64,000 nucleotides of DNA from Echinometra lucunter (Eukaryota > Echinodermata > Echinoidea > Camarodonta > Echinometridae), in assembly GCA_029962745.1 (NCBI GenBank), contig CM057161.1, positions 8,434,357 to 8,498,356 on the forward strand, given 5' to 3'. How positions within the stretch are numbered: the stretch's first letter is position 1; every line of letters starts with the position of its first letter. Below the pieces are notes generated by a model. It worked only from the letters and a program-made list of their open reading frames with translations, was not told the origin of the DNA and ran no database searches. Of the stretch, positions 36,401 to 46,609 are shown piece by piece. Made by a program: the position numbers and the translations under genes.

Positions 36401-36704
36401 TGTTCAAAACAAGCTTTTAGGAAGATGTGTTCTTCCCTCAAAGGTTCATCCAGGAGTGAGAAGAGTAGTGGCCTTTTTCCAAAATTTTCCCTTACTTGTA
36501 ATTTATGAAAACTTTACAAATGTTTAGTTGTACATTAGTATTTTTGATATGTATTTGTATTGGTCAAGTGGTCATGGTTCTGTGTGTCCATTTTTCAATC
36601 ATAGGTTACTAGCAGCTGAAGAAGTAGGCAAGGCGTGTCGTGATGAATCCGTGGAGGGACTTCGATTCTATCCAAACCTATTCCTCAATCCACCCACCAG
36701 ATAA
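23211..36704 (+). CDS. VPS36: VPS36 (ESCRT-II subunit), GLUE end to C-terminus
   Basis: Eleven exons (23211-23322, 23807-23890, 25009-25092, 25628-25660, 26072-26149, 27502-27636, 29376-29441, 31688-31752, 33882-33966, 35992-36068, 36605-36704) join in phase to the stop TAA at 36702-36704. They follow human VPS36 without a gap: end of the GLUE domain, the [17 protein letters not shown] helix, the coiled AKEM...[11 protein letters not shown] region, two winged-helix domains and the hallmark C-terminus [10 protein letters not shown]. With the exon at 388-455 the product is 328 residues, against 386 in human including about 57 missing at the N-terminus. VPS36 acts with VPS22 and VPS25 on endosomes in sorting ubiquitinated membrane proteins to multivesicular bodies. 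Confidence 0.95.
23340..23580 (+). pseudogene. Degraded GLUE-exon copies (contig C)
   Basis: Same two tandem exon remnants as at 2077-2310. The first keeps [12 protein letters not shown] but has a 19-bp deletion upstream that removes its PIPIM codons. Confidence 0.7.
23807..23890 (+). CDS. VPS36: VPS36 exon, last GLUE helix
   Basis: Acceptor TACTAG, donor GTACAT; 28 codons starting [18 protein letters not shown]. Confidence 0.9.
23949..24480 (+). repeat. (GAT/GGT)n trinucleotide array
   Basis: About 530 bp of GAT units with GGT and GGATTATG variants in a VPS36 intron; it yields spurious acidic, Met- or His-rich ORFs. Confidence 0.95.
25009..25092 (+). CDS. VPS36: VPS36 exon, linker helix
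   Basis: Acceptor TTGGCAG, donor GTATGT; contains [19 protein letters not shown], nearly identical to vertebrate VPS36. Confidence 0.97.
25628..25660 (+). CDS. VPS36: VPS36 33-nt small exon
   Basis: Acceptor TTGTAG, donor GTGAGT; eleven codons [11 protein letters not shown], matching AFEDLSKLMIK in human. Confidence 0.95.
26072..26149 (+). CDS. VPS36: VPS36 exon, coiled region
   Basis: Acceptor TGCCAG, donor GTAATT; 26 codons [18 protein letters not shown] then QGDITEDE. Confidence 0.97.
26583..26993 (-). mobile_element. TTAA MITE (piggyBac-like), copy 2
   Basis: Inverted orientation relative to 792-1210; TTAA on both sides, in a VPS36 intron. Confidence 0.8.
27251..27398 (+). pseudogene. 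Degraded tandem copy of the first winged-helix exon
   Basis: Closely resembles 27489-27640 (shared AAGTTCAAGTC, GCTAAGCCTTGGTAT and GGCTCTGGTCTCAAGTACC). It lacks the acceptor AG, has one extra T after the TAC codon that shifts the frame, and ends in TGA. Several remaining differences from the true exon are synonymous, suggesting it was once functional. Confidence 0.85.
27502..27636 (+). CDS. VPS36: VPS36 exon, first winged helix
   Basis: Acceptor GAAAG, donor GTTGGT; 45 codons starting [20 protein letters not shown] and containing [18 protein letters not shown]. Confidence 0.96.
28782..29198 (+). mobile_element. TTAA MITE (piggyBac-like), copy 3
   Basis: Same orientation as copy 1, intact ends TTAACCCATTCGTGACAG and complement. 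Confidence 0.82.
29376..29441 (+). CDS. VPS36: VPS36 exon
   Basis: Acceptor TTAACAG, donor [26 protein letters not shown] then ME, matching the [20 protein letters not shown] segment. Confidence 0.96.
29555..29655. repeat. (CTA/CTG)n array
   Basis: About 100 bp of ACT/GCT/TCT triplets in a VPS36 intron. Confidence 0.9.
30015..31402. mobile_element. Probable 1.39-kb inverted-end element with a nested MITE
   Basis: Left TTTAAGGTAGGGGATCTCAT...TTTGCAAA and right TTTGCAAAGGGATCTCCTAC...CTTTAA are approximate complements. A third, palindromic copy of the end motif lies at about 30905-30955. Boundaries are uncertain. Confidence 0.5.
30091..30497. mobile_element. Nested MITE with TATAGAGCACC ends
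   Basis: Ends GTATAGAGCACCGAACC...GATGACGTCACA and the near-complement ...GATGTCACACTTTGGTGCTCTATAC, 407 bp, lying inside 30015-31402. Confidence 0.7.
31688..31752 (+). CDS. VPS36: VPS36 exon
   Basis: Acceptor CCTTAG, donor [26 protein letters not shown] then LR; ends in phase 2. Confidence 0.96.
31780..32272 (+). repeat. (AAT/GAT)n array
   Basis: About 490 bp of AAT units with regularly spaced GAT variants, starting 28 bp after a VPS36 exon. All ORFs here are low-complexity artefacts. Confidence 0.95.
32441..32704. mobile_element. Foldback MITE
   Basis: About 100-bp inverted arms: CTATGAACACAACGGACAAA... against ...TTTGTCCGCCATGTTCATAG, plus AGGGATGTTCTTTTGACTACC pairs. Confidence 0.85.
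33595..33857 (+). mobile_element. tRNA-derived SINE
   Basis: tRNA-like head GTTGTGGATCAGTGAATAAG, exact B box GGTTCGAATCC at 33646-33656, middle AAATGGGTACTGG, LINE-like end and (TCAT)n tail that stops about 25 bp before a VPS36 exon. Confidence 0.85.
33882..33966 (+). CDS. VPS36: VPS36 exon, second winged helix
   Basis: Acceptor CTTACAG, donor GTAAGA; contains [21 protein letters not shown] tail ends only about 25 bp before this exon. Confidence 0.95.
34617..34773. mobile_element. Short MITE (GGCCCCATTGCATAAA family)
   Basis: Inverted ends GGGCCCCATTGCATAAAA and TTTTATGCAACGGAACCC with inner ATGGTAAC palindromes. The end motif is shared with 41245-41395. Confidence 0.7.
34799..35122. mobile_element. 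GTGTTTCACAAAGC MITE, first of a tandem pair
   Basis: Ends GGGAGTGTTTCACAAAGCTG and ...CACAGCTTTCTAAAACACC. It is nearly the same sequence as 35161-35956 without the insertion there. Confidence 0.8.
35161..35956. mobile_element. GTGTTTCACAAAGC MITE, second copy, interrupted
   Basis: Same ends as 34799-35122, split at a TTAA by 35371-35866. Confidence 0.8.
35371..35866. mobile_element. Nested TTAA-flanked MITE
   Basis: TTAA on both sides, inverted ends AAGACATTGGCTAGC / GTTAGCCAATGCCTT, 496 bp, inserted in the second MITE copy. The first copy keeps the single TTAA at the same place. Confidence 0.82.
35992..36068 (+). CDS. VPS36: VPS36 exon, second winged helix
   Basis: Acceptor CCATAG, donor [25 protein letters not shown], ending in phase 2. 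Confidence 0.95.
36605..36704 (+). CDS. VPS36: VPS36 last exon
   Basis: Acceptor TCATAG; ends [18 protein letters not shown] and TAA. The [10 protein letters not shown] motif is diagnostic of VPS36. Confidence 0.97.
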
Positions 36705-37192
36705 TGGAAGATTCCCTTCCTGTGTAGTTATGTAATATAAAGATATTTTATTTTTATTAGTTGAGATTGCAAAATTAGGCTAGATGTGTAATCCTGCAGA
36801 CACATTTTTGTGAGTAATAATAGATATCAGAAATATGTATAAAATTAGCTTGTAATGGAATATTTATGAGTGACTTACGATGCCAGTGGTTATCTGTGGT
36901 AGCCCATTGCCTCCTGGGAAAAATTTGGGGGGGGGGGGAAATCTGAAAAAAATAGATAAGAATCTTAGACTTTTAAAAATCATATTTTCAGTGCAGCAAA
37001 TCCTTATTACTTGCATATGATTGTTTTGGTTTGGTATAGCTGAAACAAAAATAACAAACAAACAAACAAACGAAAAAAAGAATGTTTATGCCAGTTATCA
37101 AAGTCACCAAGATAAGGGTCAACAAGACTCGGATCATGATACATTTACAAGTGTAAACAATAAGAAACATGTAGAGGTATGGCAATGTAAGC
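36705..37192 (+). other. VPS36 3' untranslated region (proximal)
   Basis: AT-rich, no ORF. An AATATA hexamer near 36733 is a weak poly(A) candidate; stronger signals appear at 39940-40118. Confidence 0.4.
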
Positions 37193-37756
37193 TTAAAGGG
37201 AAAGTCCACCCTAGAAGTTTCACTGTTTCAATAAAAGGAGATAAATTTGAACAGCATTTTAAAAAAGAAATGAGCAAAATCGGTCAAAGAATAAGAAAAT
37301 TACACTCATTTACATTTTCTAATATACTACTCTCGGCTCTGCAAATTGGCAACACTGATGACATCATATGCGAGCAGGTCTCCATTCACTTTGTACATGA
37401 AATTTTACATTTTCTCAATTATCTTGGAAGTTACACATTTTCTTACCCCATAGTCAAAGTATGTTATGTAAAAAGCAATTCTTCTAAACATACATTGATT
37501 ATGGGGGTTAGAAAATGTGTAACTTCCAAGAAAATTGAGAAAATGTGAAATTTCATGTACAAAGTGAATGGAGACCTGCTCGCGTATGATGTCATCAGTG
37601 TTGCCAATTTGCAGAGCCGAGAGTAATTTACTAGAAAATGTAAATGAGTGTAATTTTCTTTCTTGACCGATTTCGCTCATTTCTTTTTTAAAATGCTGTT
37701 CAAATTTATCTCCTTTTATTGAAACAGTGAAACTTCTGGGGTGGACTTTCTCTTTA
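37193..37756. mobile_element. Foldback MITE (TTAAAGGG family), copy 2
   Basis: Two inverted arms, same sequence as 3393-3954, TTAA at both ends. Confidence 0.85.
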
Positions 37757-38040
37757 ATGCTTGAGACATTACCATACATATACCATTCTATTGCTAATGT
37801 GGTAGAAAAAAAAGAGTGAATTGGAGTCTCTTCTGTATGAAAGGAATGAGATACAAGTCAACAATAGTCATGTACACAGTTTGGCCGACGCCGTTTCAGT
37901 TGGATACAATATGGCGCACATTCCTTTGTTACATACTTGCCCATTTGAGCAACCATGTACATTGTGCCAAATTAGAGCTGAATTCATCAAACTTTTTCTT
38001 TTTGTTTAGAACACTTTAATACAAATCACCAGTACAAATT

Positions 38041-38226
38041 AGAGTACCTACATAAAGAGAGTAGCGACAACCCAAGATTTGAACGCCATTTTGTTTCCCT
38101 GTTACGCAACATTTCTATTCAATTCCGATAAGCAAACGGGTGTTCGAAATAGAAAGAATTTGAACGCCATTTTGTTTCCCAAGAAGTAGGACGTCTATGT
38201 CGCTACTCTCTTTATGTAGGTACTCT
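38041..38226. mobile_element. 186-bp MITE
   Basis: Perfect inverted ends beginning AGAGTACCTACATAAAGAGA and continuing GTAGCGACA, with the direct pair TTTGAACGCCATTTTG inside. Confidence 0.85.
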
Positions 38227-38841
38227 AGTACAAATGGTGTAATAGCCCCCTCTAGAGGTCATGTGCATGTATGGTTTTCTCAGTGTTTTTTCTGTATATT
38301 TTTTGCAGGGAAGCTTAGGAAGTAGATGGGACTTAAAACTTTCAGTCCTATTCAAGGGACATGTCCATTAATTACTAATGATGTTACCTCAGGGCACAAG
38401 TACCCACTGTAACTCAAGGTTGCAAAACCACTGGTTGTGTTTAAAGCTCCTGTTTTCTTCCCTTTCTTTTACATACACGAGCATTATCTATGCACATTCC
38501 ACATGTGATATACTTCTTGAAGTTACATGTTTTAGGATACAGTTCATGTTCTGTTACATCGATCTTAAGGTTGCGGTGGTTAACAGTGGTTTGCATATAC
38601 AGTAAATTCACAATTTGAAGTTCATGTAGCAAAAAGAAAAGGGGGAAAGATGGCATTGTACTGATTAAATTTAATTATACTGCCCTTCTTTGACAAAAGG
38701 AAGCTGGTGATATATTAAGAAAATCTAAATTTTCATATTTTACCTAGTGTGCTCTTCTTCCAGGCCAAATTTTATGCATGAACACTCATCCTGCTGAGAC
38801 ATGTATTACGCAAGACATCATGGTATTGCATTGACGTCAGT

Positions 38842-39220
38842 TTAATCCATTCGTGACAGGAATTATTTAAAGCCTAATTTGATCAGCTTTTATTCTTCAA
38901 ATTGGCAACACCAACATTTTTCTTTTATTGCTACATATTTCTTATAAAACATCATGTATGTGAAATAAATATAAATTGACAGAATGTATGATGAGAAGTC
39001 ATAAAGTTGCCAGTTTGCAGGGAAAAACAGTAATTTTAACATTTTCATCACATTGCCAATTTAAGGATTTTAATGCTTATTTCCTTTAAAAAAATTTCAG
39101 CATCAAACAACAAATATTGATGCAACAAAAATGGGCACAAAATGTGTAGAATTTTTTCTCTTTCTGCTCATGTATTAAACCAAACCACATAATGTGGACC
39201 CTCTGTCACGAATGGGTTAA
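38842..39220 (+). mobile_element. TTAA MITE (piggyBac-like), copy 4
   Basis: TTAA ends; about 40 bp shorter than copy 1 through internal deletions. Confidence 0.78.
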
Positions 39221-39360
39221 ATGACAGATACATTTTGCTCTTTTAAAGGAAATGTCACTTTTGTCGCTTGCTTCCTTTTGGCATAGTAGGGCACTAAGTC
39301 TCATATTGTCTGCCATACATAAAAAGATACATGCGTGATGAATGATGAGATCATGTGATA

Positions 39361-39536
39361 CAGTCAACTCTGCCTAAGTCGAAGTCGCATAAGTCGAATA
39401 ATCGCCTAAGTCGAAGGTCAGTACTGGATCCCATTCCTTTATTTTCTGTTGTTTTTGACCCCTCATAAGTCGAATTTTCTCTAAGTCGAAGCATTTTCTT
39501 CAGTCCCAAGAAATTCGACTTAGGCAGAGTTGACTG
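39361..39536. mobile_element. 176-bp TA-flanked MITE
   Basis: Perfect inverted ends CAGTCAACTCTGCCTAAGTC within TA duplications, with repeated TAAGTCGAA motifs inside; pogo/Tc1-mariner style. Confidence 0.85.
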
Positions 39537-39939
39537 TATTTCCATTCATGATTTCAGATGACTTTTAGTGTAGATATTTGATATGAAGGCAATGTAACGG
39601 TTACACTCTGCCCTACTCTAGAACACCTGCACCCCGACCGCTCCCTGCACAGTTGCTTCGTACACTTGACTTGTAAGCAGAACGTTCATTGGATTTACAT
39701 GTGTGCAGCAGGCCCATGTGATTTTACATTGCTGACCCATTATCAAAAATATTTTATGCCATTCATTTGTTTTAATATTCAACTTGCAGAGGGAAAAAAA
39801 TCACAGCATCTTAGTTTTTCTTTGTCTTGCTACCAACCTGCTGAAAGCAAGAAAATCTGACCATTTATTTTTCAGGGCATACCAAAACTGTAACATAACT
39901 TCTAAGCAGATACATGTGCATTGTTGTAACAACGGAAGA

Positions 39940-40118
39940 AATAAAGCTATTGAATAAAACAATTATTATAGCACTGAACCAGAGTAGACACTGAATGTGT
40001 GCATGCAATACTACTTTTTCAATCTGTGGTAAAATACTTACTAATTATTGTTGTTGATTAAATTATGAGAAAATTTATTGATTTCTCTCCTGTAAAACAC
40101 TGGAACTGATTGAATAAA
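39940..40118 (+). terminator. Cluster of three poly(A) signals
   Basis: AATAAA at 39940, 39953 and 40113 on the gene strand. They may end a long VPS36 3' UTR of about 3.3 kb; no transcript evidence is available. Confidence 0.35.
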
Positions 40119-40289
40119 CCTGAATTACAAACTTTTAATTATGAGTGTGATACTGATTTCATTAGGCAATGTACAAAATGCAATGCTGGGAAAAAATAGA
40201 GAGTCAAATATTTGTAGGTGAGAAGGGAAATTCTGAAAAGAGATAGACATAGAGAAGGGTAGATACTTGGGCCTATTGTATTTATGCTT

Positions 40290-40318
40290 TGACGGGGGGG
40301 GGGGGGGGGGGGGGGGGA
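40290..40318. repeat. Poly-G tract
   Basis: About 25 consecutive G. Confidence 0.9.
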
Positions 40319-40529
40319 CACTAGTTAGAAATAAAGCAATATCATTTGCCGTTGAATTACACGAACAATATACATCACAGAGAAATTGTCCACCATGAAT
40401 ACTTGTTATTTATGATATTGTGCAAAATAGTTTTAAAGATTCCTGAAATATTACAGAGCAAACTTCTTCGAGTTGCTTTGCAAAATCATCTGTCCGACCT
40501 CAAGTCTCCAGGTATACAGCGTACTTTCT

Positions 40530-41190
40530 ATCGCATGTGGAGGTGTTGTAGCATAGCAAAGTTGGTCTTAATCAAAGGATCGTGAGTTTGATTCCCACTG
40601 ATGCCTGGCTGCTTTATGTCCTTCAGCAAGACATTCAGTCCACCTTTTACTGCACTCTACCCAGGTGTTTAACCCATTCGTGACAGAGGTCCACATTTTG
40701 TGGTTTGGCCAAATATCTTTTGATGCAAAGCTCTAAAAATCATACTAAATACATGAGCAGGAAGAGCAAAAAATTCTACACAAACTGTGCCCATTTTGGT
40801 TGCATCAATATTTGTTGTTTGATGCTGAAATTTTTTACAAGGAAAATAAGCATTAAAATCCTTAAATTGGTAATGTGATAGAAAGTTTAAAATCACTCTT
40901 TTCTCCTGCAAATTGGCAAATTTTTGACCTCTTATCATACTTTTTGTCAATTTATTTTTATTTCAGATACATGTTTTATAAGAAAAATGTAGCAATAAAA
41001 TAAAAAAAATGTTGGTGTTGCCAATTTGAAGAAAAAAAGCTGATCAAATTAGGCTTCAAATAATTCCTATCACAAATGGGTTAAATGGGTACCTGGCTCT
41101 GGTGGGATGATAATTAATAATTCATTGTAAGCGCCTTGAGCACCCTTTGGGGTGGATATGTTGCACAGTATGAATATCTTCATTATTATT
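40530..41190 (+). mobile_element. tRNA-derived SINE split by a TTAA MITE
   Basis: Head with B-box-like GAGTTTGATTCCC (about 40584), CCTTCAGCAAGACATTC, then the MITE at 40669-41084, then AATGGGTACCTGG and the LINE-like end TGTAAGCGCCTTGAGCACC with an (ATT)n tail. Confidence 0.75.
40669..41084 (-). mobile_element. TTAA MITE (piggyBac-like), copy 5
   Basis: TTAA at both ends, minus orientation, inside a SINE. Confidence 0.82.
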
Positions 41191-41244
41191 AGCAGTATTA
41201 TCTTCACGTTGTGGAACACTTAGAGGAAGAGAAGAAAACCAGGG

Positions 41245-41395
41245 GCCTGTTGCATAAAACTTTTGCCAGAAAAAAAACTCTGGCAAATTTTTATGTAATG
41301 AAAAACTCTGGCAATTTTTTTTTTTTTTTTTCCGTAGTTTCCTCAAATTTTGCCGGAAAAAAACTCTGGCAAAGGTTTTATGCAACGGGCCCCAG
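41245..41395. mobile_element. Short MITE (GGCCTGTTGCATAAAA family)
   Basis: Inverted ends GGGGCCTGTTGCATAAAA / TTTTATGCAACGGGCCCC with CTCTGGCAA repeats inside. Confidence 0.8.
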
Positions 41396-41802
41396 GAAGG
41401 ACGGTGTCTAGGCTTTTAAAAGGGAACTGGTGCAGATCTAAGGGTAGAAAAGTAGAAGGGATGCAGCAACAAGAAAAAATGGATAGGGGGAGGGGGATGA
41501 TCAATTCAATTCAATTCAATTCAATTCAATTTCATTTATTTCATTCTCATAAAAAATACAATAAAATCAAATAACTCAGATAATCGCATGAGTGTGGATG
41601 AGGAAAAGGGAGGTAGATGCATGCACTGTATATATTTTGGATATTTTTTCTTAATGATTTTTTTATTGGGTGAAATGCAACACAATAACAAACATATGTA
41701 TTTAAATAGACAAAAATATGACAAAGCAGGGTACAGTCCACCGAAGCATTACCGATAAACGTTATGTTGTAATATAATTCAGATGTTGCATAAGAATGGG
41801 GG

Positions 41803-41810
<8 letters not shown>

Positions 41811-41853
<43 letters not shown>
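41811..41853. repeat. (GA)n microsatellite
   Basis: About 21 GA units. Confidence 0.9.
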
Positions 41854-41857
<4 letters not shown>

Positions 41858-42044
41858 GAATGAAAAAGAAAGACAAGAAAAGATTGAAATCAAACAGAGA
41901 GAGGAAATGAAGACACTGCAGACTTCCACCTGTCGGTTCTTGAAAAAATAAATGGGAAATAATCTGAACAAGGAAAGGGAAATGAACAACATGTACAAGG
42001 AAGCGTTGTAAATGTGATCATTATTTATATTTACCGGTCCTGTA

Positions 42045-42045
<1 letters not shown>

Positions 42046-42080
<35 letters not shown>

Positions 42081-42113
42081 CGCTCTCTCTCTCTCTCTCT
42101 CTCTCTTTCTCTA

Positions 42114-42147
<34 letters not shown>

Positions 42148-42148
42148 T
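42046..42148. repeat. Compound C34-(CT)n-(CA)n tract
   Basis: About 34 C, then a CT run with a few interruptions, then a CA run, joined without spacer. Confidence 0.92.
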
Positions 42149-44900
42149 TTATCTCTCACTTTTGTCTTATTTCTCTTTTCTTCTTCTTCTTCTTCTGCTT
42201 CTTCTTCTTCACTAATCTTCAGTTTGATTCCAATGGATGTCAGAGACCTGTGACCTTTGCAAAGTCTCTGTCCCTCGGCTGATATATCAATAGTAAACTT
42301 TTTTAGTCCATGATTTCCAACACAATAAAGATGATAAATTATTTCAACCCTGACAGTAATCATGAGCAAGCATGCAAAAAATTTCCTTTAAAAAAGAAGC
42401 ATTTTGATATGATATCCGTAAGAATTTAGACAGCCTATATCAATTCAACTTTATCTTCTTAACCTTTTCGGTGAGAAGATTGGTTGAGGAAGAGATATTT
42501 GATCACTGATGTCCTTAGATCTATGTGTTATTTTCCAAATAAACTCGACTTGGACTTTCTCGTCCTAATTAAACTGATATCAATATATTAAAGACCTGTA
42601 TGTAATTCATGTCGTGCAAAATTATATGTTGCTATGCCATACAAGCCTCAAGAAAACTTCTAGGTTTATTTACTAGAAGCATAACAAAGTCGGTCTACAT
42701 ACTTTACCTGATCAGAAAGACAATGAGCTGTGAATTTTTTGATCAAAGCAAGTCACTACTTGTCATTATTTCGGTCTGAATAAATCACATGTACCATATG
42801 TTGACGTCGAGACGTAGACAAAAAGCTCAAAAATTTAATAATGGAGTTTTCTCCATTTCATTGCAACACATCATTTTCAAATTGAGAACACATGAATTCT
42901 TCTCTCTATCATCTTAACTAATGCATTATCAGCAATAATTATCCGGAAATGTTTCTCAACGAAAACTGCAGACGTATGCTTTATTCGAAAGCCATGAAGA
43001 AAACATTTTCTTTTTAAAAATGCCCTCTAAGATTGGCGATATTTATGTAGTGGCATGATCGGAAATCTGTGTAGACTTTTCTGGGGAAATGGTTCGAACA
43101 CTTATTTTTTCAGTTTGATTACAAAAAAAAACAAAAAAACAAAACAAAAAAACCACTCACCGACAAAAGCAACAAACAAAAACAAAACAAAACAAAACAA
43201 AATGAAAAAAAAACCCAAAACCAAGCAACACTAACAAAACAAAACAAATCGACAATAAACAATGTAGGCCCCTTAATCGCTGCTTGATGATGCTAAATTT
43301 TACGAAAAGATGGCATTTTGATACAGGGTGTAGTTTAGTGGCAACTTGTCTTTTGTTTTAGTCTTATTTAAACTTCTATCCACCACCCCCCCCCCGTGCC
43401 CCTCTCTCGCTGTTTGTGTCTCTCTGTGTCTCTTCGTAATTTTAATAGGTGGAAATCCTGAGAGAAGGGGGACCCCCCCCCCCCCCCCCCCCGAATTGAA
43501 CTGGGGAAAGAGAGAGACAAATAGGTATAAAGTCTTGACAATTAATCTTTGGAATAAAACAAAACATTATGATGAATTAAAGGAACCATCAATCAAGGAG
43601 TTACTATAGTTCCCAATGCTTGATTAGGTATACTAATATTAGCCCAGAATCATGACATATAGGAACGGGAGTAGGGAAATTAGGCCTGAGAAAGCTCGGT
43701 GAACTCTTTCTTTGATCTTCTTCTTCGATCTTCTCCCTTTTTCTTCTTGGGGTCGGGGGCGGGGGGGACTTGTCAGAATCCCCCCCCCCCCCCCGATTTC
43801 TAGACAGATGGTAATTTTCTGGTATATTTTTACTCAAATCAAAGTTGTTGGAAAAAAAGTTAAATGTGTGATAACTGATACGACGTTAGGTAAGAATGAG
43901 TATATATTTCGTTGATGTTCCGTCGAGCATCTTTCCCTGAGCTCATTACATCATTTACATTATGACTCGGAGTTCAGCGTAGGATACAACCGCTTTTTAT
44001 TGGCGGAGTATTATATTCATCTATAGACTGGTACGTATACGGATGACTACGGGGAAGTGCAGATACGGAATGGTGCTCGTGAAGGCGTCATCGTAGTCTT
44101 TATTTCACAGACGAGGATTAATTAGGGGCTATGTCTGCTCACCCCTAATATAAAACACACACGCTCACCCACCCGCTCACAAAAAGATACACAAATGCAC
44201 CTTTACACTTCACACAGCACTCACACATACACTTCAACATATTTCTCTGACATGTCTGATCAAAGACACCTATAATAAGGCAAAGCACTGACGTCAGGAT
44301 TTCATGGGGGGGGGGGGGGGCAGTAGTGAGCAGCGCTAGCTAGGGAAGGGTGCAGGGAGAGAGGCGTTCCCCCCCCCCCCCCCCCACCCCGCGCGAAGTG
44401 GAGAAGCTTTGACGTTTCTTTGTCATCGTTCCTTGTCTGCTCCTCTTCTGACGTTCTCTCAGCCATTTCTCTTCTTTTATTTATTTATTTATTTATTTTG
44501 GGGGAGGGGGTGAATGCGTTTTGCCTCTCCACCTTTTGCTTGGGGGCGACCGCCCCTCCTGCCCCCCCCCCCTGCTTCCGGTGCCTATGTTGCCAGGTCC
44601 CCATTCACGCCTGTGTATCTGTGGGCAAACAACTTTTGTTCAATTGTAAGCACCAAGCGATCATCGAACCTAGGACCTCTCGAAGGAGAGTCAAGAACTT
44701 TCACCAAGGTACCACAGGGCTCCAACTGTATGTGGTGCGTAATTACTCTTCTGAGAGTGAAATCCTCTCATTTTGAAACTGGACTTCCGCTCCAAACAAA
44801 GTGATCCATCATCTCCCCCCCCCCCCGCGCTTTGCAGTTCCAGCAATCCTAATGGAGGGGGGGGGGGGGGGAGTCACAGCCCTTTTTAAACAATCAATTC
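42149..44900. other. Non-coding, poly-G/C and A-rich tracts
   Basis: No recognisable gene. It holds an (AAAAC)n-like stretch at 43130-43250, C or G runs at about 43385, 43474, 43781, 44306, 44371, 44562 and 44815, and a weak tRNA-SINE-like minus-strand fragment at about 44590-44735 (ATCGAACCTAGGACC). Confidence 0.5.
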
Positions 44901-45076
44901 ATTAAAAAACTACTTCATTAGAGTTAAAATTTGACAGAGAGCATGATAATAACACTAAAATGAATATATTGATAACAGTTACAATGATATTATTTTTTTT
45001 TTGTTTTTTGTTGTTGTAAAGTAACCATTTCTGGTCTTTTTTATTTCCCCATAATAACATAATCATTTTCACATTC

Positions 45077-45408
45077 TCAACATTTGCCTCCATTTCTGGA
45101 GAGTAAGACTTGGTTTTCTACATCATACATTTTTTCTATTTGTAAACGATAATTCATCAAGTAAAACATAATATGAAGAAGTCTCTGTTTAGTTCTTTTC
45201 TTTTTTACTTCCTTTCCAACAAAACTTATGTAAATGGTAAAAAGTGCATAGTTCAAAATTATATCGACATCCCTTTCATCCCTTTCATTCTTTGAACCAA
45301 ATTCAATACCGTACAATACGTAACAAGGTTTAAATTAAAAGTTAGACATGAAGTATTTCTTTATATTCTTTTCAACCTCTTTCCAAAACATATATAATTA
45401 CTTCTTTG

Positions 45409-45440
<32 letters not shown>

Positions 45441-45785
45441 CAAAAAAAGAACATGTGCATGCAGTCATCTGGTTGCTTACTGGCATTTATTTTCCATTTA
45501 AACAAATTAGCCGGTATTGCCAGAATGTTGTACATAAATTTGAAATTGAAATTGATCAATGAATTGTCTTTTATACCTTTTAACTTAAATAACCAAACAT
45601 CCGCCCAGGCAGGTGTACATTCATTACCTAAAGTATTAAGCCAAAATTCCTCTGCTCTGGATTCTTCGTTTTTTGTCTTAATTAACTCATAGTATATTCT
45701 TTTTACAGTCAGCTGTCTTATTGAAATAATTTCTTGAACCAATATTATGTCACCATGGTCACTATATTCCAGAGCTTTAGATCTA
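45077..45785 (-). mobile_element. L1/Tx1-like LINE ORF2 3' remnant
   Basis: The minus-strand frame 45742-45398 contains RIYYELI, then WADVWLFKLKGIKDNSL, then FNFKFMYNILAI and LFKWKI. This is the region after the reverse transcriptase in L1/Tx1-type non-LTR elements. A second frame (45316-45077) continues with IILNYALFTIYISFVG, its usual C-terminus. A frame change between them and the missing RT core mark it as dead. Confidence 0.6.
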
Positions 45786-46035
45786 ATTTTACAAAGTTAC
45801 AATGATAATAATGAGTGCAATGTTTGAAAATGATTGGAAGAAAATAAATGTTGTTTTGGATTGAATTGAATTGAAATTTAAATTGAAATTCACACTTATT
45901 TCCTTCTGAGACAATAATACAACGTATAATTCCATTATATGATACAGAGAGGGTGGCGAACACGTACCTGACAGCGGAGCTTGTGTTGAGGACGCCGAAG
46001 ACAAAATGACAGTACTTAATATAAAACTGCAACAT

Positions 46036-46609
46036 ACAGACTTTGTTTGATGTTTTACAGTGCGAAGGAAATCGGAGTACGTGTAAAGATGGAAAAGATT
46101 ACTAAGAAAAGGGGAAAGGGTGGCATTTGTATCATTATGTTACCGAGTAACAAACCAAATCATCGTAAATTCGTGACTTTGTAAGAGTAACAGGATATTA
46201 CTTGAGTTGGTTGGACTTAAAATTTAGAGTTACATACGGAGAATAGTGCGTACATAACTCTGACTTAAAACTACTTAGCAAATACAAGGCAGCGCACATC
46301 TCAATTTCTGTCTCAGTATCAAAAGAGAGAGAGAAAAAATGCATGGGCTGACAGTAAAAACATTCACTCACATAATGGAAAATTCGTATGATAATTACAA
46401 TGACATATCAAAGAAAATGATGATAACAATAATAATGATGATAACAATGACAATGACAATAAAAATGATAATAATGATCATACAATAGTAAAGTAATGAT
46501 GATGATGGTGATAGTGATAACAATTAAAACTGAACCAACTAAAATGATCATTACAGAGCGAACTGCTGGTATTATTCTTACGATGACATTAAATGATAAC
46601 AGAATCTTT
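46036..46609. other. Non-coding, AAT/GAT-rich stretch
   Basis: No ORF of interest; loose (AAT/GAT) repeats at about 46410-46520. Confidence 0.5.

Noticed and set aside
37021..37779. ORFs of 124-175 codons on both strands with shared peptides, also at 3326-4069
   Set aside because: Both strands of a palindromic MITE give the same peptide; not genes.
41762..42369. Arg/Glu and Ser/Leu-rich ORFs
   Set aside because: Frames of GA/CT microsatellites and a poly-C tract.
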